From Chitinophagaceae bacterium UBA4407 (GTDB taxonomy: Bacteria > Bacteroidota > Bacteroidia > Chitinophagales > Chitinophagaceae), in assembly GCA_002390845.1 (NCBI GenBank), contig DGQT01000118.1, forward strand, positions 1-46,578: a stretch of DNA of 46,578 nt. The letters are read 5' to 3'. This document shows, piece by piece, positions 16,089 to 24,801 of this stretch. The translations under genes were made by a program, and so were the position numbers. The notes under the pieces are model-generated. The model did no database searches and was not told the origin of the DNA. It saw nothing but the letters and a program-made list of their open reading frames with translations. How positions within the stretch are numbered: position 1 is the first letter of the stretch; each line of letters begins with the position of its first letter.

Positions 16089-19000
16089 TTAAAAATCGAA
16101 GCCCAGTGCAAAATACCATTGTGATGGTTTTCCGCGGAAGAAGCCGTTCATGGGCCAGGCTGCATCAAGCTTCATAAAATAACCGAGTAATGTACTGCGT
16201 ACCCCAAAACCATAACCACCTGCAAGCGGACCAATGCCACCCGCCTTCTGAAAAACTGAAACCGGGCTGTTGGGATCGGCAGCAAATACCGTTGTTGGCC
16301 GCTCAATATTACTGAGGCTACCGTTCCATGCTGTTCCAAGGTCTATGAACTGTACCAGTTGAAAATTACGCACAAAAGCACTGTTGATGGGCTTATTAAA
16401 AAAAGTAGTGAAAATGGGCAGCCTGAATTCGCTGTTGATAACGAATGCATTGTTGCCATTGGCAATATTTTGCTCAAAGCCGCGCAAATTGAGCGTAAGT
16501 GACTGGAATGCGTATTCTGCATCGGGCTTTGGCTTGTTGGAACTGTTGAACCTTGGGCTGATCCAGCCATCAACGCCACCCAGATAATAAATAAGTTTGG
16601 CCTCGCCGAAAGAAAAGTCTCCGGCCGCCCTTGTTGCCCATATAAAATTACGGTAGATCTTTACGTAATTCCTTGCATCGAAACCAAGATTAAAAGTTGT
16701 TTTTCCTTTTAAGGCAGAGCCTTTACCTGTGGGTATATTGTAATCAAAATATACTTTCCAGCGCAGGCCGTTCCAGATATTTTGAGTTGGGTTAATGGTG
16801 TTATCGTGAACATACTCTATTCGTGAAAGAACAGATGACGAAGTTGAGTCTTTGATTCCCAATACTGTTGAATCGGGGTAGCCTGTAAAATCAACTGGTC
16901 TTAATATGCCCCTGTCGCGGCGCAGGCCCACTGTTGCGCGGATGCTTTTTACCTCGTTAAAAGGAAATGCAGCATTGAACTGGTAAAGGTTTGTAATTAC
17001 TTTGTTATCGTAAAAACTAAGGTAACTGTTACCAAAGAAACCTGAATAATTAGAAACATTGCTACGGTAGTAAGTTAAACCCCAGTCAATGCGTTTGCGA
17101 TAATTTTGAACAGAGAGCAGCACATCTTTATCGGATAAGTTTGTTCCAAAACGGATGCCTCCGATAAATTTAAGATCTTCCATTACATCGGTTACGCCAA
17201 CACGCAGACTAAGATTAAGGTCGTTGCCGGTGTTTAATTGAATTGGACCGGCCCCGCCCTGGTATGGCTGGTAACGGTTGATAAGTACGTTATTTGTAAA
17301 ACCAGCGAGTATATAATCGGCACTGAATTTTTTACGATAGTCAAACAATGAAGATTTAGCGAGTATATCTTCTCTGACTGACATAGGATGAATGACCGGT
17401 TTAATTACTGTAGTTCCGGAATCAGGCTTTTCATCTTCAAACTCGTTCTCAAAAATATTTTTAGGAGTGGTTTGTGCAGAATCTGTTTTAACCTCAATGG
17501 CTTTACCACTGGCAATCCTGTCACGTTTCAAAAGTTCCTTAATATATTCTGTTGGTCTTGCTGTTATATTTCTTTTACGTAAAGCAACAGAATCAACTTT
17601 TAATTTATACAGGAATTTAAGATCACCTTCCCGGCGTACTTCACTAACCTGATCATTATTGCCCGCTACACGGCTTTCCAGTAAACTGCTTTGATAGTTT
17701 GTAATAGGAAATGTGTAAGTAGAATCTTTATACATCGAAAAGTAACTGATACTATCTGGCTCCTGTTTCTGCCATGCCTGCAGTGTTGAATCAATTTCCT
17801 TGTCAGCAGGGTTGCGCAGTACTTCATCACCAATGTAATACAGTGTGTCTAACCCATCGCGCTGTGTTGAGAAGAAACCCGCCCATCGGTTACCAATACC
17901 GTTTTCATCGCTTACATAGGTAAAGTGGTTTACATTGTATTGCATGGGGTAACGCGCATTACCATATTTTACTTTTGTAAGCTGGCTTATTTGCTTAAAC
18001 TCACTGTTGTTCAATAGGTCAACAAGAAATATATTAAAGTGATAATCGCTGGGCAAAACAGTATCGCTGTTTGACGCGTTTACTCCGGGTCTGTTAGATG
18101 CGAAAATGATTCCGGTGCGGTTAGGAAATGATACAAACGTAGGGTCAAGGTCGTCGTAAACATCGTTGGTGATTTGTTTGATCTTGTTATTGTCTATCCG
18201 GTATGTAAAAATATCTGAATGACCATTTTTTACAGCACTCAGCAAAAGGGTGTTTGCATCTAGCATAAAACCTGCGTCTGCAATCTGCTCAAAGCCGTCA
18301 ATCGGTTGCTGAAAACGTTTTATGTTTGCGATTACATCATACACGAACATATTCAGTTTTCCCTCTTTCGAATAAATCACCAGCAGACGGCTACCCTTTC
18401 CATCCCATGCAAGTATAGGGTAGTTCGGGTTAATATCACCAGCCAGTGTGCGCACCCCGTAATTCAACAGTGTTTTTTCTTCATAAAGGTTATTCATGAA
18501 TTTTACACTGTAAACACCTTTCTTAAACTGCCCAACAGCATAAGAATTATTTTTTGGGCTTGGATTGGCGGCAAAACGAAAATAATCTGCCTTATTGGTT
18601 TCTTCTATTACGCTAAGCTTGCCACGCGGAGCGTTACGTCGTTGCTTAATATCCTGTACATAACGGTCTTCTTCAAATACCATAAAATCGGCAAGTACAT
18701 CTTTAAATTTTTTCTTGCAGATGCGCTGCGATGCGGTATTCAGGTTTTTATACAACCTGGCTAAATAAAGAAAATAAGTTACGTTTTCGGGTTTGTAATT
18801 TTTGGCTATATAATACCAGAATGCCTGACCGGCAAGATCAGGTTTTGCAAATGCGAACTCGTAAAAACTTTTATAATCACCGCTTAGAATCGCATTCTTT
18901 AACGCATCATCTTTTTCAGTACTCCAGTGTTCTGCGATATATTTTACATAACCATCGGTAAGCCATTGTGGAAGATCAAGCAATGCCTGGTTGCTTGCAA

Positions 19001-19484
19001 ATTCTCCAATATCGTCGCCGAATAAAATATTATCTGTAAGTACTTTGGCAATGCCCTCACGTATCTGAAGTTTCAGATGACTTTTATTACCATCATAAAA
19101 CAGAATGAGTTTATTGTTTACCAGTTTGGTAACGCCACCGGGATTTTGCCAATCTATGCCAAGGCCAATATTGCTCGATTTATAATCATCGTAGTTATTA
19201 TAGATTACCATATTGGCGCGCCGCTGCAAGGAATACTCCGCTTCTTCTTCAATTGAAGGAAGTTCTTCTTCAGCTACCTGCGCGGCAAACTTTGCTATTT
19301 CCAGGCCACCCTGGTTAAAATAAGTAAAGAAATTTGGGCTTTGATAAAATTTCCAGTTGAATTTTTTATACTGCAAACGGTTTTTTCCGAACTCAACCGT
19401 ATTCACCTGTGCTGTAGAAAAAAATGGAAGGGAAGCAACCAATAAAAAAACATAAATAACGAACCTTCTGCTGTTAACTTGCAT
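16089..19484 (-). CDS. Outer membrane protein: degenerate peptidase, PD40 propeller and beta-barrel
   Basis: Very large exported protein of 1131 aa. A signal peptide covers residues 1-25 (FFSTAQ). Residues 30-260 resemble an M1-type peptidase helper domain: LPQWLTDGYVKYIAEHW at 171-187 matches the downstream conserved segment. Where HExxH would be expected the sequence reads REGIAK (142-147), so it is probably inactive. Residues of about 290-560 look like TolB/PD40 propeller blades (ASNRPG, DYHFNIFLVD). From about 730 to the terminal Phe1131 the sequence resembles an Omp85-type beta-barrel, ending WYFALGFDF. A role in outer membrane biogenesis or secretion is inference. Confidence 0.8.
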   Translation of the reverse strand: MQVNSRRFVIYVFLLVASLPFFSTAQVNTVEFGKNRLQYKKFNWKFYQSPNFFTYFNQGGLEIAKFAAQVAEEELPSIEEEAEYSLQRRANMVIYNNYDDYKSSNIGLGIDWQNPGGVTKLVNNKLILFYDGNKSHLKLQIREGIAKVLTDNILFGDDIGEFASNQALLDLPQWLTDGYVKYIAEHWSTEKDDALKNAILSGDYKSFYEFAFAKPDLAGQAFWYYIAKNYKPENVTYFLYLARLYKNLNTASQRICKKKFKDVLADFMVFEEDRYVQDIKQRRNAPRGKLSVIEETNKADYFRFAANPSPKNNSYAVGQFKKGVYSVKFMNNLYEEKTLLNYGVRTLAGDINPNYPILAWDGKGSRLLVIYSKEGKLNMFVYDVIANIKRFQQPIDGFEQIADAGFMLDANTLLLSAVKNGHSDIFTYRIDNNKIKQITNDVYDDLDPTFVSFPNRTGIIFASNRPGVNASNSDTVLPSDYHFNIFLVDLLNNSEFKQISQLTKVKYGNARYPMQYNVNHFTYVSDENGIGNRWAGFFSTQRDGLDTLYYIGDEVLRNPADKEIDSTLQAWQKQEPDSISYFSMYKDSTYTFPITNYQSSLLESRVAGNNDQVSEVRREGDLKFLYKLKVDSVALRKRNITARPTEYIKELLKRDRIASGKAIEVKTDSAQTTPKNIFENEFEDEKPDSGTTVIKPVIHPMSVREDILAKSSLFDYRKKFSADYILAGFTNNVLINRYQPYQGGAGPIQLNTGNDLNLSLRVGVTDVMEDLKFIGGIRFGTNLSDKDVLLSVQNYRKRIDWGLTYYRSNVSNYSGFFGNSYLSFYDNKVITNLYQFNAAFPFNEVKSIRATVGLRRDRGILRPVDFTGYPDSTVLGIKDSTSSSVLSRIEYVHDNTINPTQNIWNGLRWKVYFDYNIPTGKGSALKGKTTFNLGFDARNYVKIYRNFIWATRAAGDFSFGEAKLIYYLGGVDGWISPRFNSSNKPKPDAEYAFQSLTLNLRGFEQNIANGNNAFVINSEFRLPIFTTFFNKPINSAFVRNFQLVQFIDLGTAWNGSLSNIERPTTVFAADPNSPVSVFQKAGGIGPLAGGYGFGVRSTLLGYFMKLDAAWPMNGFFRGKPSQWYFALGFDF

Positions 19485-19545
19485 ATCCTTTCTTTGAAGT
19501 ACTAAAATTAATGTAATTACAATAATACAGTGTAAAAATAGTGTT

Positions 19546-20193
19546 ATGATGCATATTCAAATGTTCACCTTTAGCCCAATACAGGAAAACACTTATTTGT
19601 TGTGGAACGAAAAAGGTAATGCGCTTATTATCGACCCCGGTTGTTATTTTACCGCCGAGCAGGAAACGCTTCAACATTTTATAGAACACAAAAAACTAAA
19701 ACCCGTTCAACTCCTTAACACGCACTGTCATCTGGATCATGTATTTGGCAACAAATGGGTGGCCGATACTTATAAACTTGAACTGTTCCTCCATCCAAAA
19801 GAAGAACAGGTGTTACAGGTTGCACCCGCCAGTGGACTGATGTGGGGAATGAGTTTTGACAATTATAGAGGCCCGCTCCACTTCCTTAACCACGGCGATA
19901 CTGTAAACCTCGATGACGACCAATTGCAGGTAATCGTTGCACCGGGCCATTCACCGGGGCATATTTGTTTTTACTGCAAGGCGCAAAATTTTCTGATCGG
20001 CGGCGATGTGCTTTTTTTAGAAAGTATTGGCCGCACCGATTTGCCAGGCGGTAACCACCAGCAATTGCTAAACAGCATTAGGGAACAGTTATTCGTGTTG
20101 CCGGATGAAACCATTGTACATCCCGGCCACGGCCCGCAAACCACTATTGGTAACGAAAAGAAGTACAACCCTTTTTTAAACGGGCTTGCCTGA
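19546..20193 (+). CDS. MBL-fold metallo-hydrolase (glyoxalase II-like)
   Basis: Cytosolic binuclear metal hydrolase. The metal ligands are complete: THCHLDH (His60, His62, Asp64, His65), APGHSPGH (His135), GGDVLF (Asp154) and HPGHGP (His195). The 215-aa length fits the short glyoxalase II-like group that hydrolyses thioesters or similar. It is divergent from the large outer membrane protein gene across 61 bp. Tandem ATGs at 19546 and 19549 leave the exact start open by one codon. Confidence 0.93.
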   Translation: MMHIQMFTFSPIQENTYLLWNEKGNALIIDPGCYFTAEQETLQHFIEHKKLKPVQLLNTHCHLDHVFGNKWVADTYKLELFLHPKEEQVLQVAPASGLMWGMSFDNYRGPLHFLNHGDTVNLDDDQLQVIVAPGHSPGHICFYCKAQNFLIGGDVLFLESIGRTDLPGGNHQQLLNSIREQLFVLPDETIVHPGHGPQTTIGNEKKYNPFLNGLA

Positions 20194-20204
20194 AATATAT
20201 AAAA

Positions 20205-20345
20205 ACAATTTTTTGGTCAGCTAAAGCCTTTTATGGCATCGCCGGTTGCCACGCTCGTTTTGCAGTTCCGTTTTCATGGCGACATTTACGCGAAGTTTAG
20301 CAGCCCGTTACCAATTCATTTTTGAGATTTGCGCTAGATGTTGAT
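20205..20345 (-). repeat. Dispersed intergenic repeat, copy 12, long form
   Basis: Reverse arm after the MBL gene: T-run, ATGGCATCGCC, the 56-bp module at 20247-20302, then a decayed relative of the CCGAATTCATTTCGG palindrome and a decayed core half. The right end of the module reads TTTAGCA instead of CGTGGCA. Confidence 0.8.
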
Positions 20346-20352
20346 TCATGTT

Positions 20353-20415
20353 CCGAACGTACAAGAGAGTGACACAACGAAAGCTCAATCAAAGAACAAA
20401 AGCTGGTTACAAAAA
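20353..20415 (+). repeat. Dispersed intergenic repeat, copy 13 (GAGTGACACAA variant)
   Basis: Forward arm facing copy 12, with CCGAACGTACAAGAGAGTGA followed by CACAACGAAAGCTC and the tail CTGGTTACAAAAA. The two together form one inverted-repeat element of about 210 bp between convergent genes. Confidence 0.82.
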
Positions 20416-20467
20416 TGGATTTAATTGTTATGATTTTTTTGATGCATAAAATACCGGCAGATCACTT

Positions 20468-22666
20468 TTATAGCCTTAACAACCCAACCTTGTTCATGGT
20501 GCTGATGGGTTTGTTGTCCCAGAATAATTCAAAGTCTTCAAGGCCTGCTGCTTCGTAGCTTGCTTTTACTTCCTGCAGTGTATAAGTTTTTAAATTGGCA
20601 ACCGATAATTTTTCAAGCATATCTTTAAACCACAAACCCTGCGCTTCATCCAGTTTAATATTCAATGTTTCTTTCTTGCTTTGAAAAGTAAGTGAAACCA
20701 TTGGCCAGTGATTGCCTTTCTTTGATTTTACAAAATGTTCCGCCGTGGGCTTATTACCCAGCCAAACTATTTTAGCGTTGGGTTTATATAAAACATCTTC
20801 GGGTTCGTTCAATGCATTGGCAATATAATCGGGAGCTACTTTGGTTTTGGGAACTTTAAATTCGAACCATTTGTTTAAAGGATCGTCAAGACATAAGCCA
20901 TGCATAAAATTAAACAGCGACTTCTTTAGCCCAAAGCCAAATGTTTCATGATCGGCACCGGTAAGATCAATATGCGCAATATCGTTGTTGGCAAATGTGC
21001 CTATCGCCTCCGTTTGTTTTTTTACCTGGTACTTCTCAGGATGCAGTCCCACAGGGCTATGCGCCGTCATGGTAAACAAATGCCAGAATGCAGATTGCAA
21101 AACGCCCAATTTAAATAACTGCCGAACCATCTCCAGCGAGTCAATCGTTTCCTGTGCTGTTTGTGTGGGAAAACCATACATTAAATAGGCATGCACCATA
21201 ATACCCGCTTCGGTAAAATTGCGGTTAACCCTCGCAACCTGCGCAACTGTAATACCTTTATCAATTAACGCCAGCAACCTGTCTGAAGCAACTTCCAAAC
21301 CACCGGAAACAGCGATGCAGCCGGAGGCTTTTAACAGCAGGCAAAGGTCCTTTGTAAAGCTTTTTTCAAAGCGCACATTGGTCCACCAGCTAACGGTAAG
21401 TTTTCTTTTTAATATTTCCAACGCCAGTGCACGCATTAATGCAGGAGGTGCGGCTTCATCTACAAAATGAAAACCATTTTCACCGGTTTGCGCAATGATG
21501 GTTTCCATGCGGTCGCAAAGCAATTGTGCGGCAGCAGGTTCATAGAGTTTTATGTAATCTAACGAGATATCGCAGAACGTACATTTACCCCAGTAACAAC
21601 CATGCGCCATGGTAAGTTTGTTCCAGCGGCCATCGCTCCAAAGGCTGTGCATCGGGTTTACCACTTCAATGGCTGAAATGTATTTATCCAATAAAAAATC
21701 ACTGTAATCCGGCGTACCTACCTGACCCTGTTTATAATCGGCGCAGGCTTTATTGTTTATGTAGGTAACCGTATTATTTATGAGTGTAAATGTTCTTTTC
21801 AGTTCAACAATTGTTTTGGTTCCTTCAATGTAAGCAACTAAGTTTTCAATAGGTGCTTCACCATCATCGAGTGTAATAAAATCGAAGAACTCAAATACCC
21901 GTGTATCAGAAAGCGAACGCAGTTCCGTATTCGCAAAACCGCCACCCATGGCCACTTTCACGGCGGGGTAATTTTCTTTTATCCATTGGCCGCAGCGTAA
22001 AGACGTGTACAGATTTCCGGGAAAAGGAACGGAGACAGCTACAAGTTTTGGCTGCACTTCGGCCATGTGTTTTTTAAGAATATCAATCAATATTTCATCT
22101 ATAAAAGTATATGGCTGCTGCAAAGCAGTATATAATTCATCAAAGCTGTTTGCAGATCTGCCCAACCGTTCTGCATAACGGCTGAAACCAAAATGCACAT
22201 CCACACATTCCATAATTAAATCCGACAAATCTTCCAGGTACATGGTGGCAAGGTGCTTGGCTTTATCCTGCGTGCCCATGGTTCCGAACGCCCAGTTTAG
22301 ATCATCTGTCTGGGCAAAGCGCGAAGCTTCCGGTAAAAAATCTCTTTTACAAATCAGGTGTGCCAGCGTTGCATTTTTGCCTTGCAAAAAAAGTATTACT
22401 GCATCAATGGTAGAAATATAATCGTCTTTTAAAGCCAGTATTCTCGCTGCGTTTTCCGACAATGGATTTGGCGCATTCTCAACCTTTACAAACAAGCGCT
22501 GCAAACCCTGTTTGCAAAATAGTGCAAGCGTTACTTCAATGCCAAGATCGGCCTGGAATGCCGTTATGTTTTTTGTATTTAAAAATCCTTTTAAATAGGC
22601 CGTTGCAGGGTACGGCGTATTCAATTGCGTAAATGGAGGCGTTATTAAAAAAACCGATGCACTCAA
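20468..22666 (-). CDS. B12-binding domain radical SAM protein
   Basis: Radical SAM enzyme of 732 aa with a cobalamin-binding N-terminal domain (about 1-285; PPFTQLNTPYPA, VAMGGGFANTE, LDDGEAPIENL). The radical SAM core follows (about 345-560). The cluster cysteines are Cys357, Cys362 and Cys365 in HGCYWGKCTFC, a CX4CX2C spacing rather than the common CX3CX2C. The SAM-binding GGLEVASDR is at about 450 and FGFP-like YGFPTQTAQE at about 520. The C-terminal 170 aa are unassigned. Probable function is methylation or rearrangement on an unactivated carbon; the substrate is unknown. No adjacent precursor peptide is visible. Confidence 0.88.
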   Translation of the reverse strand: MSASVFLITPPFTQLNTPYPATAYLKGFLNTKNITAFQADLGIEVTLALFCKQGLQRLFVKVENAPNPLSENAARILALKDDYISTIDAVILFLQGKNATLAHLICKRDFLPEASRFAQTDDLNWAFGTMGTQDKAKHLATMYLEDLSDLIMECVDVHFGFSRYAERLGRSANSFDELYTALQQPYTFIDEILIDILKKHMAEVQPKLVAVSVPFPGNLYTSLRCGQWIKENYPAVKVAMGGGFANTELRSLSDTRVFEFFDFITLDDGEAPIENLVAYIEGTKTIVELKRTFTLINNTVTYINNKACADYKQGQVGTPDYSDFLLDKYISAIEVVNPMHSLWSDGRWNKLTMAHGCYWGKCTFCDISLDYIKLYEPAAAQLLCDRMETIIAQTGENGFHFVDEAAPPALMRALALEILKRKLTVSWWTNVRFEKSFTKDLCLLLKASGCIAVSGGLEVASDRLLALIDKGITVAQVARVNRNFTEAGIMVHAYLMYGFPTQTAQETIDSLEMVRQLFKLGVLQSAFWHLFTMTAHSPVGLHPEKYQVKKQTEAIGTFANNDIAHIDLTGADHETFGFGLKKSLFNFMHGLCLDDPLNKWFEFKVPKTKVAPDYIANALNEPEDVLYKPNAKIVWLGNKPTAEHFVKSKKGNHWPMVSLTFQSKKETLNIKLDEAQGLWFKDMLEKLSVANLKTYTLQEVKASYEAAGLEDFELFWDNKPISTMNKVGLLRL

Positions 22667-22735
22667 CTGTAATAGTTTAAGCCGTAAAAATATTCTTAAT
22701 TGCTCAAAGTAAAATCAACGCAATAAAGAGAAGCA

Positions 22736-22838
22736 TTTTTATTGGCCCGGCAGAAGAATAGGTATGAAGCTTTTGTTGCGTCGCTCACTTGTGCGGTTGG
22801 ATTGGAGATTGAGCTTTACCGAAGCGTAGATTGAAGCG
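22736..22838 (-). repeat. Dispersed intergenic repeat, copy 14, with extended arm
   Basis: Reverse copy: GGCCCGGCAGAAGAATAGG tail, TTGTTGCGTCGCTCACTTGT core (a mix of the two core variants), then GGATTGGAGATTGAGC and TTTACCGAAGCGTAGATTG. The last segment, 22815-22838, recurs with two mismatches at 23095-23118. Confidence 0.85.
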
Positions 22839-22889
22839 GACTTGTTGTTGAGCAGCGTACAACAATAACCAGGTGAGAATTAATTACGC

Positions 22890-23150
22890 CAGAGGCGTAG
22901 CCTGTTTGTAGATAGTGAAATGAAGATATAATGCTTGCTCCGCCGCGGCGGACAACCTGTTTATCTATATTGTTTTACCGCAGCATTCCATTTGTGTCAT
23001 TCATGGATTATTTCGTTGTAAGGTTGCTCCTCCGGAGCAAAGCTCAATTCAACATTAAACTGTTTCTACAAACAGGCTGCCCCCGCTGGGGCATTTACCG
23101 AAGAGTAGATTAAAGCGAAGGCCGTTGGCGGGAACGCCAATGGCTGCGAA
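22890..23150. repeat. Left REP-like hairpin cluster
   Basis: Successive palindromes: CCGCCGCGGCGG (22940-22951), TTGCTCC/GGAGCAA (23024-23040), CTGTTT/AAACAG (23061-23076), TGCCCC/GGGGCA (23079-23094) and GCCGTTGGCG/CGCCAATGGC (23122-23145). CCTGTTTGTAG and CTACAAACAGG motifs relate it to the cluster at 26467-26620, on the other side of the accessory block. Confidence 0.75.
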
Positions 23151-23185
23151 AATTTTTAATTCAGTTTAGTCAGTTGCACTGCTGT

Positions 23186-23725
23186 CTACAATGCGGAAAG
23201 TTTTGTCGAGATTTTTGTAAGATTGATAGTTCTTTCTGCAGTATGCATGTAACCTTTTCGATTGTCATATGCGAAATTTGAATGTAAGATTGCAAAACTT
23301 GCATTTTCAGGTATTTTCGTTATAAATGAATATTTAGCAATGGTACCAGGGTCAATAAAAAAATAAGTTAAGTGTTTTGGTAAATATGATCCCCCAGCAA
23401 GTTTAGTTGGAAAATCTACTTGACCTCCCCACTTTTCTTTTGTTTCAACTTTATCATTGGCAAACATCACATTAAGGCTAAATCCGAAATCTTTCATTCT
23501 ATGTTGTGCTTTACCTTTATTTTCAACAAGTGCAATTAATTCTACTATCCAATGTCCATCTTGTATTCCGATCACGTTAATATCTGTGGAGAAGTTTATA
23601 TTAGGGTATCTCTCTTGTTGAAGAATAAACCTATAGACAACCCAACTTCCACCAATAATAATTGATAATGAGGTCAATGTTGACGATATAATATCTGTCC
23701 AGTTTTTAAAATCTTCTAATGTCAT
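23186..23725 (-). CDS. Hypothetical membrane-anchored protein
   Basis: A 179-aa protein with one hydrophobic segment near the N-terminus (SSTLTSLSIIIGGSWVVYRF, about 14-33). A soluble part of beta-rich character follows (WIVELIALVENKGKAQHRMK). I do not recognise a family. The VVYRF/ENKG pattern is common in small accessory membrane proteins of unknown role. Base composition is visibly more AT-rich than in the radical SAM gene before it, consistent with acquisition as part of the 23-26 kb accessory block. Confidence 0.65.
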   Translation of the reverse strand: MTLEDFKNWTDIISSTLTSLSIIIGGSWVVYRFILQQERYPNINFSTDINVIGIQDGHWIVELIALVENKGKAQHRMKDFGFSLNVMFANDKVETKEKWGGQVDFPTKLAGGSYLPKHLTYFFIDPGTIAKYSFITKIPENASFAILHSNFAYDNRKGYMHTAERTINLTKISTKLSAL

Positions 23726-23911
23726 TTTCGTCTGATTAAGAGGTTCTTTCTAATTTGCTGCTAACGAAAAAGGCTTGGCGTTGTTGTTGGGGAATTAGAA
23801 TTACGTCTGCCCATAACCGAAGCCCAATGATTGCAATATTGCTGATGTTTTATTCGTAAGCTAAATTTATAACTTCTAGCCTAAACTGAATTACAATAAA
23901 GATGCAAGCAG

Positions 23912-24571
23912 TTATTTTTTCTCTGTCGCTTCAAATGTGTCAATAAACTCATTTACTGGATAAATTTCTGCTATGTCTTTGAGACTTCCAATCTGTATTT
24001 TAAAAGGTTCATCACTACGTCGTTTAATATAAATTCTGAACTCGTTTTGATAAGCATAGTCTGACGGCTTATTAAAAACGTCAACTTTACCAGTGTAAAT
24101 ATGTCTATCGTAATACTCAACAAGTCCGTGAAAATATTTCAATCTTTTTTTCTCTAACGCTTTTTCAATTAGTGTCAAAAATTTTGGATTGTCTTTTATG
24201 AGTAACGCTGTATCGCCAAAATCTTTTATTCGTTTGTCAATAGTTACGGGTTTTTCGCCACGAAGTATTTTAGACGACAAACAATATAGACTGTAAATAT
24301 TGCCTAGTGTTTTGTCGTAACTTTCTTTTAGGTGAAAGTTTAAGTAATTGAACTCTTTGTCAATTGGCTTACCTGCAATTGAAACTTTGAATTTCCCTGG
24401 TGGTAAATTATGAATGTAACTTGCTCCTTCATAATTGTCGCCACGAAATTTGTCTTCAAGTATTTTGAAATAGCGAACTGGGTTGCAATAAATAGTTCCG
24501 TTTTCATATAAGTCGGTAATTGTCGCCTTGCTCCCAAACTTAATAAAACAATGAATGTAGAAGTCGCTCAT
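23912..24571 (-). CDS. Hypothetical accessory protein
   Basis: A 219-aa soluble protein with no signal peptide. Motif-like segments are GTIYCNPVRYFKILEDKFR (25-43), GDNYEGASYI (44-53) and YQNEFRIYIKR (about 177-187). I have the impression that similar N-terminal NPxxYF and C-terminal EFR motifs occur in scattered accessory proteins without an assigned role. A possible ADP-ribosyltransferase-like fold is only a guess. It is AT-rich, monocistronic and flanked by intergenic sequence with no clear promoter. Confidence 0.65.
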   Translation of the reverse strand: MSDFYIHCFIKFGSKATITDLYENGTIYCNPVRYFKILEDKFRGDNYEGASYIHNLPPGKFKVSIAGKPIDKEFNYLNFHLKESYDKTLGNIYSLYCLSSKILRGEKPVTIDKRIKDFGDTALLIKDNPKFLTLIEKALEKKRLKYFHGLVEYYDRHIYTGKVDVFNKPSDYAYQNEFRIYIKRRSDEPFKIQIGSLKDIAEIYPVNEFIDTFEATEKK

Positions 24572-24801
24572 ATAATTGCTTGCAACTCAAAAATATGCGA
24601 AAGCTATATTTCTTCAAAACCTCATTCTTAAGCTCGATAGTATCATTGAAATTTTCTGTTAATAAAATATGTTTTGCAGAAAAGTAAAAAATAACTGCCT
24701 CTAATAGCATCTGAAGGCCATGCAACGGGAGAATTACAGATGTGTTTTTTTGAAACTATGGTTGTGCAGCAGTGACCAATGTTGTGCGTTTGTGCCTCTT
24801 C

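Larger units (their letters stand above)
22667..23185. other. Intergenic region packed with repeats and hairpins
   Basis: This 519-bp gap holds repeat copy 14 and a dense cluster of short hairpins. A 60-codon open frame at 22931-23113 runs through the hairpins and is not protein-like. No gene is supported here. Confidence 0.65.

Noticed and set aside
22931..23113. 60-codon ORF in the hairpin-rich region
   Set aside because: Composed of successive palindromes; no start signal or conserved character.
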